Below, piece after piece: positions 42,642 through 50,586 of a stretch of DNA of 64,000 bases. The notes under the pieces were generated by a model. That model was not told where the DNA came from and did not search any database. It saw nothing but the letters and a program-made list of their open reading frames with translations. Within the stretch, counting starts at the first letter, position 1, and the number at the start of each line of letters is the position of its first letter. The stretch comes from Sphaerochaeta pleomorpha str. Grapes (GTDB taxonomy: Bacteria; Spirochaetota; Spirochaetia; Sphaerochaetales; Sphaerochaetaceae). The DNA lies in contig NC_016633.1 in NCBI RefSeq assembly GCF_000236685.1, positions 3,477,815 through 3,541,814 on the forward strand, read 5' to 3'. The position numbers and the translations under genes are program-made.

Positions 42642-45600
42642 GTCGCACCCTTCACGGGTGCGTGAATTGAAACAATGACCATCACCCAATAGGAACAACA
42701 CCAATGACGTCGCACCCTTCACGGGTGCGTGAATTGAAACCTTTACGGGCAATGTGCTTTGATCGATATGCACATAGTCGCACCCTTCACGGGTGCGTGA
42801 ATTGAAACCACGTCCAGTGCTTGGAGTGATTACAAAGGTACGTGTCGCACCCTTCACGGGTGCGTGAATTGAAACCTCAGCCGTTATGACCGAAGATGTT
42901 TCACACGAAGTCGCACCCTTCACGGGTGCGTGAATTGAAACAACCACCAAGCGTACCAATCATTAAAATAACTAGTCGCACCCTTCACGGGTGCGTGAAT
43001 TGAAACAACCACCAAGCGTACCAATCATTAAAATAACTAGTCGCACCCTTCACGGGTGCGTGAATTGAAACCGCGCATTGCACCCGGTGAACTGGACAAC
43101 GAAGAAGTCGCACCCTTCACGGGTGCGTGAATTGAAACCACATATTCGTAAATGAGGCACTGCTCAGGACCGTCGCACCCTTCACGGGTGCGTGAATTGA
43201 AACACAACTACCAGGTGTAGCTATAACGCTCAAATACTGTCGCACCCTTCACGGGTGCGTGAATTGAAACATCGATTACGAGGGGTCTGTCACTCTCAAA
43301 AATGAAGTCGCACCCTTCACGGGTGCGTGAATTGAAACCACCTTTTACCCTGTCGGTAACCGCACCAACTCCAAGTCGCACCCTTCACGGGTGCGTGAAT
43401 TGAAACCCGTTGATCAGATAGAAGAAATGTTTTCCCGCAAGTCGCACCCTTCACGGGTGCGTGAATTGAAACATCTCCACAGAATCGAAAGGTTGAGGTA
43501 TCTCGTGTCGCACCCTTCACGGGTGCGTGAATTGAAACCGCTCGGTGACATTGTGTTGCAGGGTGATGATATCGTCGCACCCTTCACGGGTGCGTGAATT
43601 GAAACACCATGTGGGCGCAGGATATCGCTTTTACGACTAGTCGCACCCTTCACGGGTGCGTGAATTGAAACTGTGCTCTATTAAGGACAAGGAGTTAACA
43701 AATGGTCGCACCCTTCACGGGTGCGTGAATTGAAACATTAGAAACAATGAATCCGATAGCGGCGGCAGTGTCGCACCCTTCACGGGTGCGTGAATTGAAA
43801 CAACGGATTGAGCATATATCTGCATCCAATGAGTTGTCGCACCCTTCACGGGTGCGTGAATTGAAACCAGTAGTCGTCAATGCTATCATAGTCATATGCG
43901 TGTCGCACCCTTCACGGGTGCGTGAATTGAAACCCCGATTGGAACATATCTAAGTTGGCAGACGTTCCGTCGCACCCTTCACGGGTGCGTGAATTGAAAC
44001 GCATCAAGAGAGATAAAGACAGAGCACGACCGCCTGGTCGCACCCTTCACGGGTGCGTGAATTGAAACTCGTACCAACCGGAAGTGTAGTGAGCGTCGTA
44101 TGGTCGCACCCTTCACGGGTGCGTGAATTGAAACCATCCATAATCAACAAGGTTTCCGAGATTCTAAGTCGCACCCTTCACGGGTGCGTGAATTGAAACG
44201 ATTTATCAGATGGATTGGAAATGCAGACTGATTGTCGCACCCTTCACGGGTGCGTGAATTGAAACATGGGCATCCTATGATGTCGGTGGTTTGATAGAGT
44301 CGCACCCTTCACGGGTGCGTGAATTGAAACTAAAGTACCCACCGCCACCCCCGGCAACCTTGCTGTCGCACCCTTCACGGGTGCGTGAATTGAAACCTGC
44401 TACTACAGCGGCTATTAGATATCAACATGCGTCGCACCCTTCACGGGTGCGTGAATTGAAACACACAATCCTATGTGATTAAGCTAAGCAATTTTGCAGT
44501 CGCACCCTTCACGGGTGCGTGAATTGAAACCAAGTGTTGGGAATTTTTTAGCATTCAAGGTATGTCGCACCCTTCACGGGTGCGTGAATTGAAACTCCAC
44601 ACTATCACTCAACTGGAAGGTGAACCATGAGTCGCACCCTTCACGGGTGCGTGAATTGAAACGCATTAATGAGCAAAGGGCTAGGCAAGAAATTGTCGCA
44701 CCCTTCACGGGTGCGTGAATTGAAACCAGCCGGATATCACCAGCGAAGCAGAGACTGTTGGTCGCACCCTTCACGGGTGCGTGAATTGAAACATATACAC
44801 CGCAAAAATTAAATGGGATTATTTTTGTGTCGCACCCTTCACGGGTGCGTGAATTGAAACTAGCTATGTAAGATAAGTGGTATAGTGCGAAGCGTCGCAC
44901 CCTTCACGGGTGCGTGAATTGAAACAATGGGTACCATGCCACCAAGCCTTGCGAGACGTGATGTCGCACCCTTCACGGGTGCGTGAATTGAAACAAACTG
45001 GTGGATCGGATAGGCGCTGGGCTGAATAGTCGCACCCTTCACGGGTGCGTGAATTGAAACCCTGTATCCTTGGTGTTTACAGACCAGATGAAAGTCGCAC
45101 CCTTCACGGGTGCGTGAATTGAAACTTGTTATTAACAGGCATATCATACCCTCCGTTGGTCGCACCCTTCACGGGTGCGTGAATTGAAACAAACAAGTTG
45201 TGGATGAGATACCAGGAGTAGATACGTCGCACCCTTCACGGGTGCGTGAATTGAAACGGTAGCAACCCCAGAAATGAAGCTACTCTACGATAGTCGCACC
45301 CTTCACGGGTGCGTAAATTGAAACCCCACATTGATATTTCGGGGGTTTGCGAGTGGAAAGTCGCACCCTTCACGGGTGCGTGAATTGAAACCAGTCGAAC
45401 AAGATACCGGCGTTGGAACTTGAACGTTGCACCCTTCACGGGTGCGTGAATTGAAACCCATTGTAGCAACGCAATCATCCCCGACACGCATGTCGCACCC
45501 TTCACAGGTGCGTGAATTGAAACCTGTACAGCCGGAGACAGCTGTTCCTGCTCACGTCGCACCCTTCACGGGTGCGTGAATTGAAACTTGCTCAGACTTG

Positions 45601-45838
45601 AGAGCATCTTGTAACTTCTGGTCGCACCCTTCACGGGTGCGTGAATTGAAACCGATGGCTATGACGGTAGAAGAAGAGTTGTATGTCGCACCCTTCACGG
45701 GTGCGTGAATTGAAACCCACTTGACACTCGATTGTGCGCACTATATAGGGTCGCACCCTTCACGGGTGCGTGAATTGAAACAAGAACCAGATCGAAGCAG
45801 CAAAGGTTTTGGTCAACGTCGCACCCTTCACGGGTGCG
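42642..45838 (+). CRISPR. type I-C CRISPR array: 48 full repeats, 48 spacers and a truncated 49th repeat
   Basis: The 32-bp repeat begins GTCGCACCC, has loop TTCAC, then GGGTGCGTG and ends AATTGAAAC; CGCACCC/GGGTGCG form the Cas5c-recognised hairpin. I counted repeat starts from 42642 to 45818; spacers are 32-37 bp. Spacers 5 (42942-42974) and 6 (43007-43039) are identical. Variant repeats occur only near the right end: repeat 41 at 45293 (GTAAATTG), 43 at 45426 (GTTGC), 44 at 45492 (CACAGG); repeat 49 at 45818 stops after 21 bases. Leader next to cas2 and decay at the right show polarity left (new) to right (old). Spacer 47 matches a promoter at 47192. Confidence 0.98.
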
Positions 45839-45844
45839 GGGTGG

Positions 45845-45860
45845 GTGCGTGGGGGCATGG
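45845..45860. repeat. 16-bp direct repeat, left copy, flanking the IS
   Basis: GTGCGTGGGGGCATGG, identical to 47165-47180. Reads as a target-site duplication of the IS inserted in a degenerate last CRISPR repeat. Confidence 0.65.
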
Positions 45861-47164
45861 CGCGAGCAGTAGTATTAACTGTCCACTAAAAAAAGGACGA
45901 GATGCAGAAAAAATAGAATCCCATGGGAACCGTGCTATCTTTGGTTTAACCACAAATCAAAAAACACACGGAGACACCATGGGACGTAGGAATCTTACAC
46001 TGGGAAAGCACTGCAGGGGAAGCCATTTCTCTTGGGGCGAGAGGCTTAAGCTGCAATACTACTTCGCAGGTAGCAACGGATACAGAAAAGAGCGAAGCCC
46101 TACGGTACTGGGAATGATTTTCCAGAAGAGCGCCAAAACGATAGGCAGGGAACTGCAACGGGGTATGGTGGAGCATGTGCTCGGAGAAATCCCGTTTTCC
46201 CGGGCGGAGTACAATGCGGACCATGCCCAGATCGATGCAGAGGAGAAGATGAAGTACAAGGGCCCGTTGCCCAAGTCGGGCAGGCACTACGCACTGGTGC
46301 AAAGGATATCACCCCTGATCCTGAAAGACAAATACAGCCCCTATGCCGTACTGAAGACCCTTGACAAGGATGAGGAGTGGCCGGAGGGGCTGAGAATCTG
46401 CGAGAAGACCCTGTACAACTGGATAGAAGCCGGGGACATCCCTGGTGTCACAATCGAGAACCTGCCGAGGAGAGGCAAGGTCAAGCACAACAAGGGCCAT
46501 GGGGGCAAGAGAAAGCACTCCAACGCGGAGTTCGCCGCCCGGTCCATAGAGCACCGCCCGAGGGAAATCCTCAGGCGCCTGGTGGCTGGTCACTGGGAGG
46601 GGGACACTGTCTACAGCAGAAAGAACGGATCAAAGGAATGCCTGCTGACGCTTGTAGAGCGGAGTACCAGGATGGAGCTGATACTGAAGATACCGGACAG
46701 GACCGCTAAGTCCGTGAAGGAAGCATTCGACAAGTTGGAGAGGCAGCTCGGAAGCCGCCTGTTCCGGTTGATATTCCTCTCGGTCACGTTTGACAACGGC
46801 AGTGAGTTCTCCGATGTGCTGGGGCTGGAGAAGTCGATACTTACCAAGGGAACCAGGACTGTATTGTATTGTATTTCGCCCATCCCTATTGTTCCTGTGA
46901 AAGAGGCACTAACGAGAACCACAACGGCATCATCAGAAGATTCCTTCCCAAAGGAACGGACTTCGCCTTCATCAAGGCTAAGGAAGTAAAGGAGATCCAG
47001 GACTGGATGAACACCTATCCAAGGAGAATCCTCAACGGTTCTACTCCCTTGCAATCCTTCAAGGAAGCATTCGGACTGATGGATCTTAACATCAAACTGC
47101 TGGAGGCATGCTGATGAAGAAAACCAAGAAAGAATTAAAGGGACATTTCTCTTTACAAGAAACC
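45861..47164 (+). mobile_element. IS30-family insertion sequence in the CRISPR trailer
   Basis: 1304 bp carrying a single IS30-type transposase gene (broken). The ends are bounded by identical 16-bp repeats, and the terminal inverted repeats are imperfect but symmetric: AACTGTCC starts 16 bases inside the left end and its counterpart (AAATGTCC on the other strand) 16 bases inside the right end, with a shared GTA at positions 9-11. Boundaries are inferred from this symmetry. Many IS30 members make only 2-3 bp duplications, so the 16-bp repeat is unusual. Confidence 0.75.
45979..47114 (+). pseudogene. IS30-family transposase, frameshifted
   Basis: DDE integrase-like transposase. Starts MGRRNLTLGKH at 45979 behind GGAG, with the N-terminal helix-turn-helix (SPTVLGMIFQKSAKTIGRELQ), HWEGDTVYS (first Asp) and VTFDNGSEFSD (second Asp). 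The frame then leaves the family after ILTKGTRTVLY and ends at 46989. The missing part, YFAHPYCSCERGTNENHNG with the catalytic Glu, to LEAC at 47114, is in the +2 frame. GTATT is tandemly present three times at 46861-46875; two copies would restore one open frame of about 377 residues. Catalytic triad is split, so the copy should be inactive. Confidence 0.85.
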
Positions 47165-47180
47165 GTGCGTGGGGGCATGG
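47165..47180. repeat. 16-bp direct repeat, right copy, flanking the IS
   Basis: Identical to 45845-45860. It is followed directly by ATTGAAAC (47181-47188), the tail of a CRISPR repeat, so the array once continued to here. Confidence 0.65.
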
Positions 47181-47188
47181 ATTGAAAC
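47181..47188 (+). CRISPR. remnant of the terminal CRISPR repeat beyond the IS
   Basis: ATTGAAAC is the 3' end of the array repeat; it stands immediately before the sequence TACTTGACACTCG that is shared with spacer 47. Marks the original distal end of the array. Confidence 0.7.
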
Positions 47189-47191
47189 TAC

Positions 47192-47220
47192 TTGACACTC
47201 GATTGTGCGCACTATATAGT
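47192..47220 (+). promoter_or_regulatory. strong promoter of the zinc-ribbon gene, duplicated as spacer 47
   Basis: TTGACA (47192-47197), 17 nt, TATAGT (47215-47220): perfect -35, ideal spacing, 5/6 of the -10. The sequence ACTTGACA to TATATAG here is identical over 30 bases to spacer 47 (45719-45748). Confidence 0.8.
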
Positions 47221-47258
47221 CAAACGGTAGATTGTATGAACCTGTAAGGAGTAATGAT

Positions 47259-47432
47259 ATGTCCAAAGCACATAGAGGAAGTGGCATCCGTACCGAAGTC
47301 AACCATGGACGTGGTGTTTGCCCTGTTTGTAAACGCACTGCAGTCAAGGTATTGTATGAAGCCACCGTTGAAGGCGAAAAGGCTAAAGTTTGTAAGTCTT
47401 GTAACGCCAGTCTCAAGGCTGCTGCTAAATAA
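47259..47432 (+). CDS. 57-residue basic protein with two CxxC pairs (zinc-ribbon-like)
   Basis: Starts MSKAHRGSGIR at 47259, with AAGGAG 8-9 bases upstream and the strong promoter at 47192. Contains CPVCKRTAVKVLYEATV and, 19 residues later, VCKSCNASLKAAAK: two CxxC pairs that could bind one zinc, plus a basic tail, the look of a small ribosome- or nucleic-acid-associated protein. I do not recognise a named family. Transcribed alone and closed by a strong terminator. Only its promoter is entangled with the CRISPR trailer; the codon usage looks native to the chromosome. Confidence 0.75.
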   Translation: MSKAHRGSGIRTEVNHGRGVCPVCKRTAVKVLYEATVEGEKAKVCKSCNASLKAAAK

Positions 47433-47451
47433 GTGAGCGCTCAGTGAGAGT

Positions 47452-47480
47452 AAGACTGTCTTTGCAGGCAGTCTTTTTTT
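47452..47480 (+). terminator. intrinsic terminator after the zinc-ribbon gene
   Basis: AAGACTGTC, loop TTTGCA, GGCAGTCTT (9 bp with one G-U), followed by T-run to 47480. It is only about 33 bases before murC, so some read-through may feed murC. Confidence 0.88.
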
Positions 47481-47512
47481 GTTTTGTTTTATGATTATAA
47501 AAAGAGGTAACA

Positions 47513-48994
47513 GTGAATTTCTCTGCCAAGAAAGTATATTTGGTCGGTATCAAAGGCACTGGAATGGCATCTCTTGCCGTCCTGTTACATAAAACCGGAG
47601 CGAATGTTTCTGGCTGTGACTCCCCTGAAATCTTTTCTACCGATACCTTGCTTGCAGAAAACAAAATACCTGTAATCTCTGGTTTTTCTATTTCCTCTCT
47701 CCCTTCTTCTACCAATATCGTCATCCATAGCAGTGCCTACCAGAGAACCCTTCCCATTCTACAAGAAGCTGAGAGAATAGGCCTTGAAATCTATTCCTAT
47801 CCTGAGTTTCTTGCTTTGTTATCAAAAGAGAGTGACAGCTATGCAGTAGCAGGGACCCATGGCAAGACAACCACTACAGCAGTTGCTTCTTATCTGCTAG
47901 CCTCCCTGGGATTCCACGATTTCCCTTTCTATAGCATTTACGGTTCGAACCTGCAGGGTGAGTCCTCGCTCCCTTACCAAGGCAGCGAGGTTGCCCTTTT
48001 CGAGGCCTGCGAGTATCAAGACCATTTTCTTTCCTATTCCTTACGAGGAGCCTTGGTAACCAATGTCGATTTTGATCATCCCGATTATTTCCATGACTTG
48101 GCCCACGTACAGGAAAGTTTTGAAAAGTTCGTAGTCAATATTCGCCCCAATGGATTTTTAATCTGTTGCAACGATGACCCAGGATCCAAAAAACTTGCCC
48201 AGTATTGTCGTGATCGTCGCCCCGATATCACTCTGATGACCTATGGTTTCAATGATAACGGACCGTTCTGGATCACGAAAAACCATTGGGACGGCACCTA
48301 TAGTCTCTCATGTCTGGGAGGCAGATACTTTGTCCTCCCTCCTTTAAGCGAACCGTTGCTTGACGATTACATCGGAGGAGCTGTTCTGGCACTGGCAATC
48401 ATGCTCGACAGACCTCAGGTAAAGTTGTATCTCGACGATAGCCAAATTATCAGCGAAGAGGCAATTCCTTCGGTAGCAGGAATGCTTACTGAGCGGCTTG
48501 TCTCCTTTCCCGGGTGCGTAGGCCGCTCAGAAGTGATGCTTGAAGAAGGTGGCATTACCTATATAGACGATTATGCCCACCATCCTATGGAGATAAAGGC
48601 AACTATCGATATGCTGCACATCAAGTATCCGAAAAGGCCTTTGGCCGTGCTGTTCTGTCCCCATACGGCAAGCAGGACAAAGGCCTTGCTCAAGGATTTC
48701 GTAATTGCCCTCAGCCTTGCCGATAAAGTCGTCATACAGCATTCCTATGCATCGGCAAGAAATGATACAGATCTCAGTGAAGACCCTGCAATCCTGTTGG
48801 AAAAAGCCCTTTCAACACATATCATGAGGACCTATCGCTGTCATCTACAGACGGTGAGTTATGCTCCCGATGACAAGACTGCCGTTAGTATTATGTCAGT
48901 CCAGTTGCAACCGGGCGATTTGTGTATTACGATGGGTGCGGGTAATAACCGCCTTCTGGGCCCTGAAATTGCCCAGGCAAGGAGATCTTTATGA
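47513..48994 (+). CDS. murC: UDP-N-acetylmuramate--L-alanine ligase
   Basis: First peptide-adding step of peptidoglycan. 493 residues from a GTG start after AGAGGTAACA. N-terminal nucleotide-binding VYLVGIKGTGMASLAVLL, P-loop AVAGTHGKTTTTAVASYLL near residue 113, central LVTNVDFDHPDYF near 182, and YIDDYAHHPMEI near 348 are Mur-ligase landmarks; the DYAHHP motif is typical of MurC. Mpl, a recycling ligase with similar motifs, is the alternative. Overlaps yicC by ATGA. Confidence 0.93.
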   Translation: MNFSAKKVYLVGIKGTGMASLAVLLHKTGANVSGCDSPEIFSTDTLLAENKIPVISGFSISSLPSSTNIVIHSSAYQRTLPILQEAERIGLEIYSYPEFLALLSKESDSYAVAGTHGKTTTTAVASYLLASLGFHDFPFYSIYGSNLQGESSLPYQGSEVALFEACEYQDHFLSYSLRGALVTNVDFDHPDYFHDLAHVQESFEKFVVNIRPNGFLICCNDDPGSKKLAQYCRDRRPDITLMTYGFNDNGPFWITKNHWDGTYSLSCLGGRYFVLPPLSEPLLDDYIGGAVLALAIMLDRPQVKLYLDDSQIISEEAIPSVAGMLTERLVSFPGCVGRSEVMLEEGGITYIDDYAHHPMEIKATIDMLHIKYPKRPLAVLFCPHTASRTKALLKDFVIALSLADKVVIQHSYASARNDTDLSEDPAILLEKALSTHIMRTYRCHLQTVSYAPDDKTAVSIMSVQLQPGDLCITMGAGNNRLLGPEIAQARRSL

Positions 48995-49860
48995 AAAGCA
49001 TGACCGGATATGGATCAGCTGAGACAATGAACGAAAAGTTCCAGCTCTCGGTAGAAATCAAATCCTATAACAATCGTTTTCTGGATATAAACCACAATAT
49101 TCCCTTTTTCCTCTCTCCGTTCGAGATGGATATCGACAAGGCAGTAGCTACGGTCGCTTCACGCGGGCATGTAGAAGTCAATGTGCGGGTCAAATCGCTG
49201 GTTTCCGATATGGAAATCGTAGTTGATACCCAAGCTGTCGAGCGGTACCGCGATGCCTTTGCCCAGATAGCAGCACTGTCAGGTAAGGCGCTCAAACCTG
49301 AGCTCTCTGATTTTCTTGCAGCTGAGGGTGTCATGACCAGTGTGCGCCAAGGTGACAGTGAAATGTACCGGCAACCCTTATTCTCAGTCTTGGATGAAGC
49401 TCTTGCCCAATTTGCCCAGAGCAAAGAGAGGGAAGGAAATTCCACCAAGGCAGACCTTACTGCCATGGGTAAAATTGTTGAAGAGGGGCTTTCTGTAGTT
49501 AGTGCACATGCTGGGGAACTGGAAGAATTGGTGAAGACAAATCTGAGAAATCGGTTTGAAGAAATGCTCGGGGACCAGAACTATGATGAGAACAGGATCT
49601 TGCAGGAAGTTGCTGTCATGTTGGTCAAATATTCAGTCAACGAAGAGATAAAGCGTCTTGCAGTCCATTTGAAAGAATATTTCAAGCTTCTCAACCAGAA
49701 TGAACCAGTAGGTAAACGCCTCGATTTCCTCTGTCAGGAAATGAACAGGGAGATCAATACTATCGGGAGCAAAAGCCAGATGGTAGAGATGAACCTCCAG
49801 GTGGTACGAATGAAAGACGGATTGGAAAATATCCGTGAACAGATCAGAAATATAGAGTAG
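48991..49860 (+). CDS. yicC: YicC-family endoribonuclease
   Basis: 289 residues, YicC length. Begins KSMTGYGSAE, the defining motif, then VEIKSYNNRFLDIN (NxRxLD motif) at about residue 20-33; the C-terminal half has KRLDFLCQEMNREINTIGSK, the second hallmark. YicC proteins are RNA endonucleases in studied bacteria. Translationally coupled to murC and 10 bases before the kinase gene. No export signal. Confidence 0.94.
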   Translation: MKSMTGYGSAETMNEKFQLSVEIKSYNNRFLDINHNIPFFLSPFEMDIDKAVATVASRGHVEVNVRVKSLVSDMEIVVDTQAVERYRDAFAQIAALSGKALKPELSDFLAAEGVMTSVRQGDSEMYRQPLFSVLDEALAQFAQSKEREGNSTKADLTAMGKIVEEGLSVVSAHAGELEELVKTNLRNRFEEMLGDQNYDENRILQEVAVMLVKYSVNEEIKRLAVHLKEYFKLLNQNEPVGKRLDFLCQEMNREINTIGSKSQMVEMNLQVVRMKDGLENIREQIRNIE

Positions 49861-49870
49861 GGGTTTTTAT

Positions 49871-50392
49871 ATGCGCATCGCAATCAGTGGCAAGAGTGGC
49901 TGTGGAAATACAACGGTTTCGACCTTGGTGTCGCAGGCTTTGGATTATCCTTTGATAAATTTTACGTTTCGCAACCTTGCAAACGAGAAACATATGGATT
50001 TCTGGGACTTCTGCAAGTTGGCGGAACAATCAGACGAATATGACAAAGAACTGGATACAAGACAGGTCGAAATGGCCATGGCCCAAAAGGACTGTGTTTT
50101 GGGTAGTAGACTTGCCATCTGGATGCTCGAACAAGCCGACCTCAAGGTATATTTGACAGCCTCGGCCCAGGAACGGGCAAGCAGGGTCTACAAGCGAGAA
50201 GGTGGATCCTTTGAAGAACGCCTTGCACAAACCATGATGCGTGACAAGAATGACAGCGCCCGTTACCAGCGCATCTACGGTATCGACAACAGTGATACCG
50301 CCTTCGCCGACCTAGTCATCGACACCTCGGATAAAGATCCCATCCAAGTGGCAAAGATTATCATAGCAGAAGTAAAGAAAAGATTGGCCTAA
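49871..50392 (+). CDS. cytidylate kinase-like protein (short archaeal-type form)
   Basis: 173-residue P-loop kinase: RIAISGKSGCGNTTVSTLV at residues 2-20, LDTRQVEMAMAQKDCVLGSRLAIWML with the substrate-site region, and a lid stretch ASRVYKREGGSFEE near 115. The short form without the usual NMP-binding insert resembles archaeal/spirochaete CMP kinases. The loop has Asn (GCGNTT) in place of the usual Lys (GKS/T), which may lower ATP binding or reflect a variant loop; the first Lys in GKSGCGN may serve. Third gene of murC-yicC-kinase. Confidence 0.7.
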   Translation: MRIAISGKSGCGNTTVSTLVSQALDYPLINFTFRNLANEKHMDFWDFCKLAEQSDEYDKELDTRQVEMAMAQKDCVLGSRLAIWMLEQADLKVYLTASAQERASRVYKREGGSFEERLAQTMMRDKNDSARYQRIYGIDNSDTAFADLVIDTSDKDPIQVAKIIIAEVKKRLA

Positions 50393-50586
50393 TACTGAAA
50401 GGAAACTATAGATTCAATACCAGGGGGCTTTGCCTAATCAACAAGAGAATGGCAGGCCTCTTCTTTATTTCTGTTCAAGGCAAATGTCTCATACTCTGAT
50501 ACTTACATCTCTGTTTTCCTGACAAATAGGTATCCATTTGTCCTCCTGTTTCCTATTATACTGACTCAAAGAACTGGGTGATGCTT

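Noticed and set aside
42570-45562. Many open frames on both strands within the CRISPR array (SIHAPVKGAT and SHPSRVRELK repeats)
   Set aside because: They are translations of the CRISPR repeat; no ribosome sites and no gene-like content.
46850-46900. Programmed frameshift in the IS30 transposase
   Set aside because: The family is normally a single frame, and a 5-bp tandem repeat exactly explains the shift; no slippery heptamer or downstream structure was seen.
45685-47432. CreTA-like CRISPR-regulated toxin-antitoxin
   Set aside because: The adjacent gene encodes a protein of two CxxC pairs and 57 residues, whereas CreT toxins are tiny RNAs/ORFs with rare codons; the match is full length inside a regular array, not a lone crRNA-like gene. 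Kept only as a comparison.
47259-47432. Ribosomal protein L28 or L33
   Set aside because: Two CxxC pairs and size suggested it, but the N-terminus and core do not match those families.
47940-47990. tRNA-like GGTTCGAACC stretch
   Set aside because: Lies inside murC coding sequence with no cloverleaf around it; no tRNA gene was found in the window.
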